NCBI GenBank assembly: GCA_050290265.1
Contig: JBNKHI010000001.1
Span: forward strand, 62,001 to 126,000
Reading direction: 5' to 3'
Length of the DNA: 64,000 nt
From: JBNKFV01 sp050290265
Lineage (GTDB): Bacteria > Pseudomonadota > Gammaproteobacteria > Pseudomonadales > Cellvibrionaceae
Shown here piece by piece: positions 51,585 to 59,929 of this stretch. The stretch's first letter is position 1, and every line of letters starts with the position of its first letter. The notes beneath the pieces are model-generated. The model was given only the letters and a program-made list of their open reading frames with translations. It was not told the DNA's origin and did not search any database. A program made the translations under genes and the position numbers.

Positions 51585-51976
51585 GAAATGTTCCTGTGAA
51601 CGTAGGGAAAGGCAAAGATCATAACAGGGTTTGCTAAGGCAAAAAACAGCCCGTGAGCGTTAGGATACGTATAAATGACTAATGCCATTAGCCTGTCAGA
51701 TGATGTAGGTAAAAGACTGGAGTAGGAGCGGAAGCTTTGCTGCGCATTTATTTGGAACAACCGCTAAAACGCCGACAGTATTTTTCGCTGTAACCTTTAC
51801 GGGGGAAGTATGGTAGGGCCGATTTTTGAGGGTCAGCGCGTTTTCAGGCGGAATTGCCTTGCTCAAAGTAGATGCAACAGACCCCGGGGGCGGTTGCAAT
51901 ACCCCAGCGATTGCTATCATCTCGAGCGGTCGCTACAATTGGCCTTACCACCATGCCGGTAAAAAGAGATAAACAC
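51585..51976. other. Divergent control region between gmk and the GH2 gene
   Basis: This 392-base gap must contain the minus-strand gmk promoter and the plus-strand GH2 promoter. A TATCAT -10 candidate is at 51915-51920, but the -35 is weak. A GntR-type operator candidate (51940-51950) lies just downstream of it. Small frames such as 51696-51920 on the minus strand show no ribosome binding site or recognisable protein. Confidence 0.5.
51940..51950. promoter_or_regulatory. GntR/FadR-type operator candidate upstream of the GH2 gene
   Basis: TGGCCTTACCA differs by one base from the TGGTCTTACCA upstream of the TonB receptor gene, and both continue with CC. It fits TGGT-N3-ACCA, the FadR-type GntR operator form, with one mismatch. 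It lies 20 bases downstream of a TATCAT -10 candidate and 26 bases before the GH2 start codon. Confidence 0.5.
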
Positions 51977-54682
51977 ATGCAAATAATAAAACTCGCCTGC
52001 ACGCTGCTCGTGCTAACTACCTTAAACCTCTGCCCTATCTTGCACATCCAGGCCCACGAAATGGATAGCGCTGCGATCGATGCCGGGCGAGTCAGTATTC
52101 CTTTAGCTACCGGTTGGAAATTTGTATTTGAGACCAAGGCAACCCAACCCCCGCTTGATGGTGAAGCCTGGCAAGAGGTAGCAGTCCCTCACAGCTGGAA
52201 CCGGGTAGGCTATTACAATAATACTCTGGTTAATCACCTTCATGAACCCGACAATATCGATAAGCGCGAAGGGATCGGTTGGTATCAGCTGACGTTTCCA
52301 ACGCCTGCTCATACCGAAAACAAGCGTGTGTGGCTGGAGTTTGACGCGGCGAGTCGCACAGCGGAAGTCTGGCTGAATGGCGTTCGACTTGGCGAGCACA
52401 GAGGTGGTTTTACTCGCTTCCGGTTTGACGCAACCGAGGCGATGAATACCGCGAAACCCAACACGTTGTTGGTTAAAACGGACAATACTAAACCCACAGC
52501 CACCTCATCGACTGGAGATGTATTACCTGTTGCCGGCGACTTTTTTGTACACGGCGGGATATATCGCCCCGTCCGCTTGGTGATTACGGATCCTGTGCAT
52601 ATTGATATGCAGGATTTCGGTGGTCCTGGCGTATACGCCAGGACCACCCAGCTTGATAAAGACCGTGCTGAAATTACAGTGCGCTCGCGCGTAAGTAATA
52701 ACAACACCCAAGACCAGCAAGTGGAGCTAAGCACAGCGTTAATTGATGCCAACGGCAATACTGTGGCCAAACAGCAACGTGTTTTGACCTTAACGCCTGC
52801 ACAAGTTACCGAATCAACCCAAGTGCTTACTGTCACACAGCCTAATTTATGGCAGGGCGTACACAATCCCTACTTGTACACCTTACAGACGGAAGTTCGA
52901 TCTACAGATGCGCGACTGCTGGATAAAATCACCCAACCATTCGGCCTGCGCAAAATACAAATTGACCCGCAGCTAGGCTTTATTCTCAACGGTGAAGTTT
53001 ATCCACTCCACGGCGTTGCCTACCATCAAGACCGAGAAGGTAAGGGTTGGGCCGTTAGTGCTGCCGATGTTGCTGAAGATGTACAAATCATGCGCGATAT
53101 GGGTGCCAATACCATTCGCCTGGCACACTACCCGCACGGGCAGCCGGTACACGAACTGGCAAACCGTTATGGTTTGATTCTGTGGGACGAAATTCCTCTG
53201 GTAACCGTATGGACCTACGGTAGCGATCACGAAAAACAAAACCAGGCACTGGCCGCAAACGCCAAACTACAGCTACGGGAAATGATTCGCCAAAACTTTA
53301 ACAACCCTTCTGTCGCAGCGTGGGGCATTGCCAATGAAGTTGATTTCGGTGCGGTTGTTCCCGCCTTTATTGGTGCTACTGCGGGCAACGTCCCCAGCCC
53401 GATGCCACTGCTAAGAGAGCTTGCAGCAATAACTAAAGCGGAAGACTCAGACCGCTACTCAACTCTTGCCAACTGTTGCGAAGCGGTACCATCTATGGCC
53501 CATGCGGACGTCCCCATCACCGCCCCTGCGGCTGAGGTTAGCGGACTAAATCGCTATTTTGGCTGGTATTACGGAGAGCCGGAAGATCTGGGCCCACACT
53601 TGGATAAACTGCACCAGACGCGCCCGCAACAGCCGATGTCAGTCTCTGAATATGGCGCGGGCGGTGCAATTTCCTTGCATACAGATAACCCACTTGGTGG
53701 CCCGGTAGACTCCAGAGGACACGACCAGCCAGAAGGCTATATGGCTTACGTGCATGAAGTTAATTGGCAACAGTTGGCTGCCAGACCGTACTTATGGGCC
53801 ACGTGGATATGGAATAGTTTTGACTTCGCTACTACAGTGCGCAGAGAAGGCGATGCTATCGACATCAACACAAAAGGGTTGGTGACTTATGATCGCAAGA
53901 TCAAAAAAGACCCCTATTTTTTCTATCAAGCCAACTGGAATCAGAGTCCAACCGTTCATATTGCCGGTCGACGTTACCGCGATCGTGCCTACCCAATGAC
54001 TGCTGTGCGCGTATACAGTAATGCGCCAATAACTGAGTTGGTGGTCAACGGCAATTCTTATGGACGTTTATCCAACTGTCCGGACAAAACCTGTGTATGG
54101 CAGAACGTAGCGTTGCAAAGTGGCGCAAATAAAATTGAGGCACGCGGCAGGTTCGCCAAGGCAGAACAGGTTGACACCATCGAATGGCAACTCGCACCAG
54201 AGCTGGCGCGGAGCTACCACATTGATAGCGGCGCACTTATTGCTGCGCACTCAACGGACGCGGTATTTGGTTCCGACCATTTTTTTAAGGGTGGCAGTGC
54301 AAAATCTGCAGACACGCCGGGAAACTGGGGCAAACCGGCCGTATTGGCAACGATCGCCGGCACCAAAGATCGAGTATTAATGACGACCTATAGAGAAGGT
54401 GACTTCAGTTACCGGCTGCCAGTAAAAAATGGCGCGTATCAGGTAACATTGATGTTTATGGAACCTTCCAAAGCTGCAGGAGAAAGACTCTTTGATGTAC
54501 AGGCCAACACGCAGCCGCTGCTGAAAAGTTTTGATATTGCCCGCGAAGCTGGCGGCATTCAAACCGCCATCACACGAACGTTCACGCTGAACGTAATGGA
54601 CGGCCAAATCACCTTGGCGTTCAAGCCAGTACTGGGTGATGCACTGGTGTCAGCCATTATGATTGATCCTGTGAAAGAGTAG
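51977..54682 (+). CDS. Secreted glycoside hydrolase family 2 protein (beta-galactosidase-like) with C-terminal malectin-like domain
   Basis: GH2 enzymes cleave beta-galactosides, beta-glucuronides and related sugars. The start ATG at 51977 gives a signal peptide (about residues 1-25, MQIIKLACTLLVLTTLNLC...IQA) and a 901-residue protein. The sugar-binding domain (HSWNRVGYYNN, VWLEFDAASRTAEVWLNGVRLGEHRGGFTRF) is followed by an Ig-like domain and the TIM barrel (LHGVAYHQDREGKGW, IRLAHYPHG). The acid/base Glu454 is in WGIANEVDFG, and the nucleophile Glu558 in SVSEYGAGG. A C-terminal domain (about 720-900, GSDHFFKGG ... FMEPSKAAGERLFDVQ) resembles malectin-type carbohydrate-binding modules. The exact substrate is not known. 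The gene is placed just upstream of a GntR regulator and a TonB receptor, suggesting a shared uptake route. Confidence 0.9.
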   Translation: MQIIKLACTLLVLTTLNLCPILHIQAHEMDSAAIDAGRVSIPLATGWKFVFETKATQPPLDGEAWQEVAVPHSWNRVGYYNNTLVNHLHEPDNIDKREGIGWYQLTFPTPAHTENKRVWLEFDAASRTAEVWLNGVRLGEHRGGFTRFRFDATEAMNTAKPNTLLVKTDNTKPTATSSTGDVLPVAGDFFVHGGIYRPVRLVITDPVHIDMQDFGGPGVYARTTQLDKDRAEITVRSRVSNNNTQDQQVELSTALIDANGNTVAKQQRVLTLTPAQVTESTQVLTVTQPNLWQGVHNPYLYTLQTEVRSTDARLLDKITQPFGLRKIQIDPQLGFILNGEVYPLHGVAYHQDREGKGWAVSAADVAEDVQIMRDMGANTIRLAHYPHGQPVHELANRYGLILWDEIPLVTVWTYGSDHEKQNQALAANAKLQLREMIRQNFNNPSVAAWGIANEVDFGAVVPAFIGATAGNVPSPMPLLRELAAITKAEDSDRYSTLANCCEAVPSMAHADVPITAPAAEVSGLNRYFGWYYGEPEDLGPHLDKLHQTRPQQPMSVSEYGAGGAISLHTDNPLGGPVDSRGHDQPEGYMAYVHEVNWQQLAARPYLWATWIWNSFDFATTVRREGDAIDINTKGLVTYDRKIKKDPYFFYQANWNQSPTVHIAGRRYRDRAYPMTAVRVYSNAPITELVVNGNSYGRLSNCPDKTCVWQNVALQSGANKIEARGRFAKAEQVDTIEWQLAPELARSYHIDSGALIAAHSTDAVFGSDHFFKGGSAKSADTPGNWGKPAVLATIAGTKDRVLMTTYREGDFSYRLPVKNGAYQVTLMFMEPSKAAGERLFDVQANTQPLLKSFDIAREAGGIQTAITRTFTLNVMDGQITLAFKPVLGDALVSAIMIDPVKE

Positions 54683-54729
54683 CCGCAGAGTAGTTGCTAG
54701 CTAATGAGCGTCAATTATCCTGTGCCCTT

Positions 54730-54763
54730 GCGGCTACCGTTGATACGGTAGCCGCTTTTTTTT
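54730..54763 (+). terminator. Intrinsic terminator after the GH2 gene
   Basis: GCGGCTACCGT (54730-54740) pairs perfectly with ACGGTAGCCGC (54745-54755) over a TGAT loop, followed by eight T bases. It starts 48 bases after the GH2 stop. Confidence 0.93.
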
Positions 54764-55112
54764 GTAATCGATGGTTGGTCTCGGCTGGCGAGCCAATATC
54801 GAGTAACTGGGGTCAAGCCATTGCCAAGATTCAGCTGTTTTTTTGCTTGTCTCTATTAAAGATACGAACAGAGCGCTACTTTTGAACGTCCAAAACACTC
54901 GCCCTTTATGCGACTACAGGCCATCGTGCTGGAGTCGGTAGCTTTTCCAAGCAGGTCATCGTTTCCCAAAGAGGCAATGAGGCCTTACCGGTTTATTAAG
55001 CAAAAACCGAAAGAGAGCTTCACACTCCTGGTCACCCTAGCTGAGCTAAGCAACAGAACAACCCTGGTGGCACCCTTTTATTCCTGTGTAAATCAAAGGT
55101 AAGATACCTAAC

Positions 55113-55123
55113 TGGTTAGACGA
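55113..55123. promoter_or_regulatory. GntR/FadR-type operator candidate upstream of gntR
   Basis: TGGTTAGACGA matches TGGT-N3-ACCA at seven of eight fixed positions. It is embedded in a larger inverted repeat, CTAACT (55108-55113) and AGTTAG (55123-55128). Its place upstream of the regulator gene suggests autoregulation. Confidence 0.4.
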
Positions 55124-55181
55124 GTTAGCCAAACTTTGGAAACCCGTCCCCTCCTTTCACCAACCATTGACTCTATACCTT

Positions 55182-55883
55182 ATGCGCATTGAAGCAGTAA
55201 AAGTTCGCCGGCTATACCTTGACGTTGCCAACCAAATTGAGCGTCTGATTAAGGATGGCGAGATTGCCCCTGGGGAGCGTCTGCCCTCTGAAAGGGATCT
55301 CGCGGTCAGTTTTGAAGTCAGTCGACCAACCATCCGAGAAGCGATGATTGCCCTGGAGATCGCGGGTCTTATCGAGATTCGTACCGGGTCTGGCATCTAT
55401 GCCTTATCACCTTCACCAGAAGTCGGTCGCGAGATAATGGATGATGTACCAGGACCTTTTGAGGTACTGGAGGCCCGTTTAATTATTGAAGCGGAAACTG
55501 CATCGCTGGCGGCAGCACGGATATCCAAGGAGCAAATCAAAACGTTGGAAGAGGCGTTGGCTATCATGGATACCGAAAGTTCGAGCGAAAAAGAAAAGGA
55601 GCAAGCGGACCAGTTATTTCACTGCACCATTGCAGCTGCAACCAAAAACAGCGCGCTATTATCCAGTGTAAAGTGGCTATGGGACTTGCGTAATCGCTCG
55701 GAGATCAGTGCAACCTTCCACCAACGTGTAAGGGATTTAGGGATTCACCCATCTGTCGAAGAACATCGTCGAATACTGACGGCGATAAAAAATAATGATC
55801 CCGTGCGCGCCAAAAGTGCGATGCAGGCGCATATTTCCAATGCCATTGATCAGGATGTTTCAGCATTGGATTTAGCCGACTAG
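55182..55883 (+). CDS. FadR-subfamily GntR transcriptional regulator
   Basis: The 233-residue product has an N-terminal winged helix (VANQIERLIKDGEIAPGERLPSERDLAVSFEVSRPTIREAMIALEIAGLIEIRTGSGIYAL, about residues 14-75). A C-terminal FCD ligand domain follows (EVLEARLIIEAETASLAAARIS, DQLFHCTIAAATKNSALL, EEHRRILTAIKNNDPVRAKSAMQAHI). It is closest in pattern to the UxuR/ExuR type, which respond to hexuronates or small organic acids; the real effector is unknown. ATG 55182 is preferred to TTG 55167, although no clear ribosome binding site is present. Candidate operators for it lie upstream of the GH2 gene, itself and the TonB receptor. Confidence 0.88.
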   Translation: MRIEAVKVRRLYLDVANQIERLIKDGEIAPGERLPSERDLAVSFEVSRPTIREAMIALEIAGLIEIRTGSGIYALSPSPEVGREIMDDVPGPFEVLEARLIIEAETASLAAARISKEQIKTLEEALAIMDTESSSEKEKEQADQLFHCTIAAATKNSALLSSVKWLWDLRNRSEISATFHQRVRDLGIHPSVEEHRRILTAIKNNDPVRAKSAMQAHISNAIDQDVSALDLAD

Positions 55884-55964
55884 CCGACTGCTGACAACCG
55901 GCACAGGTTTAACTAAAAGCCCTTAATACACAGGCATAGGCTTGGTCGTTGGGCGCCTATTGCT

Positions 55965-55981
55965 TACCGTTGGCAACGGTA
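55965..55981. promoter_or_regulatory. 17-base palindrome overlapping the receptor -35 element
   Basis: TACCGTTGGCAACGGTA is a perfect inverted repeat around a single central base. It overlaps the TTGGCA -35 hexamer (55970-55975), where a bound protein would block RNA polymerase. The shape is that of a repressor operator; the binding protein is not known. Confidence 0.55.
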
Positions 55982-55998
55982 TGTTTTCATGCTATATT
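55970..55998 (+). promoter_or_regulatory. Promoter of the TonB-dependent receptor gene
   Basis: TTGGCA (55970-55975) and TATATT (55993-55998) are separated by exactly 17 bases. Transcription would begin near 56005, about 88 bases before the start codon. The TGGTCTTACCA site lies just after the predicted start. Confidence 0.65.
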
Positions 55999-56010
55999 TC
56001 GCACCCTATC

Positions 56011-56021
56011 TGGTCTTACCA
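56011..56021. promoter_or_regulatory. GntR/FadR-type operator upstream of the TonB receptor gene
   Basis: TGGTCTTACCA is a perfect TGGT-N3-ACCA inverted repeat, the form bound by FadR-subfamily GntR proteins. It is located about 6-16 bases after the predicted transcription start, a usual repressor position. The GntR gene ends about 130 bases upstream. Confidence 0.6.
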
Positions 56022-56078
56022 CCTTACCATATAGATAGATGTAAAGATTTCGATAATAAACAATAAGATTACATCACC

Positions 56079-56083
56079 GGAGG
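56079..56083 (+). promoter_or_regulatory. Ribosome binding site deciding the receptor start
   Basis: GGAGG at 56079-56083 touches an ATG at 56084 directly, which is too close for initiation. It lies nine bases before the in-frame ATG at 56093, which is therefore the preferred start. Confidence 0.75.
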
Positions 56084-56092
56084 ATGCCTCTC

Positions 56093-58339
56093 ATGAAAGA
56101 ACGGTCGCGTTGCCGAATGACAGCGATGTCAACTGCCATAAGTGCAGGTTTAATGTCTTTTCAATTACCGGCGCTTGCTGAGTCATTGCAATTGGAGGAA
56201 GTTGTAGTGACTGCTCAGAAGAGAGCGGAAAGCGTTCAGGATATTCCTGTTGCAATCACTGCGATTAGTGCAGAAACATTGGAAAACATGGGGTTGAATA
56301 GTTTTGAGGACCTTACGAAAGTATCTCCTTCGTTGACCATAACGGAAAACAACAACAAGAATGAAAACCCTATTGCGCTGCGCGGTATAGGTACTTTCTC
56401 ATTCAGTATTGGTGTTGAACCCAGTGTTGCCGTTGTGATTGATGAAATTCCTGTTGCGCGATCAGGTGGGGCTTTTAATAACCTGGCGGATATTGAGCGT
56501 ATAGAGGTATTACGCGGACCTCAGAGCACCTTATTTGGTAAGAATGCCTCCGCAGGCGTAATCAACATTGTTACCAAGGATCCATCTGAGGATCTGGAAA
56601 CAACGTTCGAAGTAAGTGCGACTGATGATAATGAATACCGCACCTCTGGGGCGGTTTCCGGAATGTTGACAGATAACCTTGGCGCTCGTCTGAGTGCATA
56701 TTACGGTGACCGAGAAGGCCATATCAACAATCTTACTGATGGCAGCAAACTGAATGGTTCTGTCAGTAAAGGCGCGCGCGCCAAAGTAGTTTGGGATGCT
56801 TCTGATGCACTCAAAGCAACCTTTATTGGTGAGTACAACAATAGTGTGGATCACTGTTGTGTACGACCATTTCGTTATGTATCACCGGATGCCCAACAGT
56901 TGGGCTTTATTCCCCAATCAGACTGGCTGCCCGGTATCACACCATCAGATACAAATACCAATGTTCGTATGGATGGTTCGCACCGTTCTGATTCCTCTGA
57001 CTGGTTGGCCAGTGTAAAACTTGATTATGACCTGGGTGAATACACTATTAGTTCTATTACAGGTTACCGTAATTGGGATTATAAGTGGGCTATCGACTTC
57101 GATTTCACCGATGCATTTACCTTGAATCAAGCCGGGCCCTATAACACCACTCAGCTTACACAGGAAATTCGCGTAACTTCACCCGCCTCAGATATCCTCG
57201 AGTATGTGGCCGGGCTGTATTACACGGATACTAAAAATGAACGATCTTTCGAGCGTGGTCCTGTGTTTGCTTCAAAGTGGACAGGTACAGCAGACTCCGA
57301 AACATACGCGGTGTTTGGTCAAGGAAAATGGACACTGACGGATGACCTTTCATTGATCACTGGCCTTCGCTATCACCATGAAAAAATCAGTACATCTTTT
57401 GATGATCAATTACCGGATCGTTCTTGCTCTACTGGTTGTGTAGGTAGTGCCGATGATGATGTGATTCTCGGTAAATTAGCTTTGCAGTATTTCACATCTG
57501 ATGATGTCATGTTTTTTGGGAGCTATACCCGTGGTTACAAAGGCCAGGCATTTGATATTGCCAGCTCTTTTAATCAAGACAGTGCCGACAATCCGGTTAA
57601 AGCAGAGACTTCCGATGCCTTTGAATTGGGTGTTAAAAGTACGCTCTTCGACAACCGCGTGCAGTTAAATGCGACCCTGTTCCTGAATTCCTATACTGAT
57701 TTTCAAGCCCAAGGTGGCCGAGTGCTAGATGACGGCAACATTGAGGTTAAGTTGAACAACGTTGGCGATTTGGAAACCAAAGGCTTGGAACTTGACGCTG
57801 TTGGCTTAGTCACGGAAAACTTTCAAGTTAACGTTGGACTCGCTTATACCAACGCCACTATCAAAGAATTTAAGGGCGCTGACTGTTATCCCGGTCAAAC
57901 GCTTGCCCAAGGCTGCGCACCGATTAACCCTGCAGTCCCATCCTCTCGCCCGGTGCAAGACTTGAGTGGTAAAGATTTGAGCAATTCACCAGATTGGAAG
58001 TTAACGCTGGGTGGCGATTACCAAATTCCATTGGCATCCATGTCATTTGACGGTTTTTTGAACTTTTCTTATAAGTGGCAGGATGAAGTTAACTTTAGTC
58101 TTGCGAACAGTCCGCTCACCGTGGAAGATTCCTACGGTGTGTTTAATCTAAGTGCTGGTATTGTTTCAAAAGATGACTCTTACAAGTTAACAGTTTTTGT
58201 TAATAATCTGTTCGACAAAAATTACGTTGATGGGATTGCTGACGTCAGATTTCTCTTCGGTAATGAACCTGTGTTAGTTCACAACATTCCACGTAGTGCT
58301 GATCGCTACATGGGTGTTCGATTAAAAGTGAATTTTTAA
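56093..58339 (+). CDS. TonB-dependent outer-membrane receptor
   Basis: The 748-residue product has a signal peptide (about residues 1-30, ...SFQLPALA). It has a TonB box-like EEVVVTAQKR and a plug domain (VQDIPVAITAISAETLENMGLNSFEDLTKVSPSLTI, RGIGTFSFSIGVEPSVAVVIDEI, VLRGPQSTLFGKNASAGVINIVTKDP). A long beta barrel follows, ending in aromatic MGVRLKVNF. The VVVTAQKRxESxQDIPVA pattern is that of the large receptor group in marine and sphingomonad-type bacteria, which take up glycans, aromatics or other organics rather than siderophores. Two Cys pairs in extracellular loops (DHCCVRPF, RSCSTGCVG, and DCY..GCAP) might form disulfides. The substrate is not known, but neighbouring genes point to an organic substrate. 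Confidence 0.92.
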   Translation: MKERSRCRMTAMSTAISAGLMSFQLPALAESLQLEEVVVTAQKRAESVQDIPVAITAISAETLENMGLNSFEDLTKVSPSLTITENNNKNENPIALRGIGTFSFSIGVEPSVAVVIDEIPVARSGGAFNNLADIERIEVLRGPQSTLFGKNASAGVINIVTKDPSEDLETTFEVSATDDNEYRTSGAVSGMLTDNLGARLSAYYGDREGHINNLTDGSKLNGSVSKGARAKVVWDASDALKATFIGEYNNSVDHCCVRPFRYVSPDAQQLGFIPQSDWLPGITPSDTNTNVRMDGSHRSDSSDWLASVKLDYDLGEYTISSITGYRNWDYKWAIDFDFTDAFTLNQAGPYNTTQLTQEIRVTSPASDILEYVAGLYYTDTKNERSFERGPVFASKWTGTADSETYAVFGQGKWTLTDDLSLITGLRYHHEKISTSFDDQLPDRSCSTGCVGSADDDVILGKLALQYFTSDDVMFFGSYTRGYKGQAFDIASSFNQDSADNPVKAETSDAFELGVKSTLFDNRVQLNATLFLNSYTDFQAQGGRVLDDGNIEVKLNNVGDLETKGLELDAVGLVTENFQVNVGLAYTNATIKEFKGADCYPGQTLAQGCAPINPAVPSSRPVQDLSGKDLSNSPDWKLTLGGDYQIPLASMSFDGFLNFSYKWQDEVNFSLANSPLTVEDSYGVFNLSAGIVSKDDSYKLTVFVNNLFDKNYVDGIADVRFLFGNEPVLVHNIPRSADRYMGVRLKVNF

Positions 58340-58835
58340 TTTGATAGCAGGTTATTAACGTTTAAGAACGGCGTTAATTCTGATTGGCGGTTTGCATTTG
58401 CAACTGCCATATCAATAATATCGACACGGTCAGAAAGCACTAATTCGCTCGTCAATTGACAAAAATGCTTTATTCGCGGCTAGTGTGTAAACGCCCCGCC
58501 AACGCAATGGCCCAACCCCGCACCAGAACAATTGCGTTACACTGTGCCGGCAGCCCACTGTTAGACGCCGATAGACGCCGTAGGAAAAGCCGCACCTATT
58601 AATCTCCGCTTCAGTATCCAGGCAACCTCTTTAAGGCGCGATCATTATTATTGGTCGTTGGCACGTAATGCGGAGCGCGCAGCAACATCTATACGTCCAT
58701 ATAGATGTCCAGATGCTATAACTCTAGGTTATCGCTCAGTGTTGATTCATTACCAAATTACCCTGCGGGAAAGCGCAGATTCTTGTTAAGATACCTTAGC
58801 AATATCTCTTAAAACTATCGCAACAAGGCCTAGAC
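58340..58835. other. Gap between the TonB receptor gene and the lysR gene
   Basis: This 496-base gap has no convincing gene. It contains a tandem TAGACGCCG repeat (58562-58580) and a nine-base-arm palindrome (58685-58708). An imperfect hairpin ATTAACG / CGTTAAT lies soon after the receptor stop (near 58353-58377) and could be a weak terminator. A promoter for lysR was not identified. Confidence 0.5.
58685..58708. promoter_or_regulatory. Palindrome ACATCTATA-N6-TATAGATGT upstream of lysR
   Basis: Perfect nine-base arms (58685-58693 and 58700-58708) flank a six-base centre. It lies 128 bases before the lysR start. The shape suits a dimeric regulator, possibly LysR itself, but matches no consensus that I know. 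Confidence 0.45.
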
Positions 58836-59726
58836 ATGCTGTTGAACTTCCGCCAGCTTGAAGTATTTCGAGCCATTATGATCAGCAAGACTATAAGTGG
58901 AGCGGCTGAACTCCTGCACGTTTCCCAGCCTGGGATCAGCCGGTTGCTCAAATATATGGAATACAAGCTCGGTATAGCCTTGTTTGAACGGCATAAAGGC
59001 CGCCTGATTCCAACACCAGAAGGCGAAGAGTTATTTAGAGAGTTGGAACTCATTTACGAGCGCATTGAAGACCTCGATATCACCATCAATCGCATCACCC
59101 AGCAGGACGACCTACAATTTCGTGTGGCCTGCACGCCAAGTCTGGCCGCCTATCTAATGCCACGGTTACTGGCGAAGGTCCGCGATAAGATGCCGGGTGT
59201 CAGTTTTCAACTGGAAACGCTGCCGAATGAGGCTATCGCAGAATATATTATTCAACGCCGGTGTGATTTTGCACTGGCGTTTTATGACCCAGACCACCCG
59301 CTGATTTTATCTGAACCCTCAATCAGTGTGGGAATGCAGTGTGTCGTTCCTGTCGACCATCCGCTGGCGAACAAGGATCAGGTGACTTTTGAAGAGATCG
59401 CACAATACGATCTGGTCATGTTTTATTCCGATACATTACTGGGTACACGCATGAATCAAGCACTGGAAAAACTGGATGTAAAACCTAAGGTTTCAGTAGT
59501 GATTCGATACGCCAACGACGCTTGCGCTATGGTGCAGCAAGGTATGGGAGTTACGGTCGTGTTTGAACATACGGTGGGCGCGGACCGTTTTCCAAAATTG
59601 CGGGCAATTCCTATAAACGGAAACAGTCAGCGCCTGCACTTTCTTCGTCACAACGGCATCTCAATGTCTAATAATGTACGCAAGCTTTATGAGCTGGCCA
59701 AAACCGAGATTCGTGCGCTGGATTAA
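58836..59726 (+). CDS. LysR-family transcriptional regulator
   Basis: The 296-residue product has the N-terminal LysR HTH (FRQLEVFRAIMISKTISGAAELLHVSQPGISRLLKYMEYKLGIALFERHKGRLIPTPEG, about residues 5-62). The two-part effector domain begins near residue 92 (FRVACTPSLAAYLMPRLLAKV). It lies between the receptor and the AAHS permease genes on the same strand and is a likely regulator of the permease, although LysR regulators are often divergent from their targets. The effector is unknown; aromatic acids are common for LysR proteins next to AAHS permeases. Confidence 0.92.
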   Translation: MLLNFRQLEVFRAIMISKTISGAAELLHVSQPGISRLLKYMEYKLGIALFERHKGRLIPTPEGEELFRELELIYERIEDLDITINRITQQDDLQFRVACTPSLAAYLMPRLLAKVRDKMPGVSFQLETLPNEAIAEYIIQRRCDFALAFYDPDHPLILSEPSISVGMQCVVPVDHPLANKDQVTFEEIAQYDLVMFYSDTLLGTRMNQALEKLDVKPKVSVVIRYANDACAMVQQGMGVTVVFEHTVGADRFPKLRAIPINGNSQRLHFLRHNGISMSNNVRKLYELAKTEIRALD

Positions 59727-59763
59727 TGCCCGCCCAGTACACGCTTGTTTGTTGATCTCGTCT

Positions 59764-59775
59764 CATAACGTTATG
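59764..59775. promoter_or_regulatory. CATAACGTTATG palindrome before the MFS gene
   Basis: A perfect 12-base palindrome 38 bases after the lysR stop, in the lysR-MFS gap. It might be a regulator site. No known consensus is matched, and a palindrome of this length can occur by chance in 64 kb. Confidence 0.3.
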
Positions 59776-59888
59776 TTATAGGGTGGCGACATTCCAGTAA
59801 TTGAGTTTGTTCGATCTCGCTCTGTACCATTGGGCCATCAAATATCTACCTGTTGATGATATTTATAATAATTCCATATTTACAAACG

Positions 59889-59920
59889 GCCGTAGTGAGA
59901 AATAGCCGTAGTGACAAACA
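59889..59920 (+). repeat. Tandem 16-base direct repeat just before the MFS start codon
   Basis: GCCGTAGTGAGAAATA (59889-59904) is followed at once by GCCGTAGTGACAAACA (59905-59920), with 14 of 16 bases identical. The second copy ends nine bases before the GTG start at 59930, so it lies in the leader and may influence transcription or translation of the permease gene. Confidence 0.6.
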
Positions 59921-59929
59921 GGGTGCCCC

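Larger units (their letters stand above)
54683..55181. other. Gap between the GH2 gene and gntR
   Basis: This 499-base gap holds the GH2 terminator (54730-54763) and, near its right end, a GntR-type operator candidate (55113-55123). The middle part (54770-55100) has no convincing gene; a 64-codon frame at 54908-55102 lacks a ribosome binding site and family resemblance. A promoter for gntR was not identified. Confidence 0.5.

Noticed and set aside
51696..51920. 74-residue minus-strand frame in the gmk-GH2 gap
   Set aside because: No ribosome binding site, no recognisable motif, and it runs across the candidate promoter of the GH2 gene.
54908..55102. 64-residue plus-strand frame between the GH2 gene and gntR
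   Set aside because: No ribosome binding site and no family features; it is probably non-coding leader or spacer.
58562..58580. TAGACGCCGA / TAGACGCCGT tandem repeat as a CRISPR or iteron
   Set aside because: Only two ten-base units without spacers; too short for either and left as a minor repeat.
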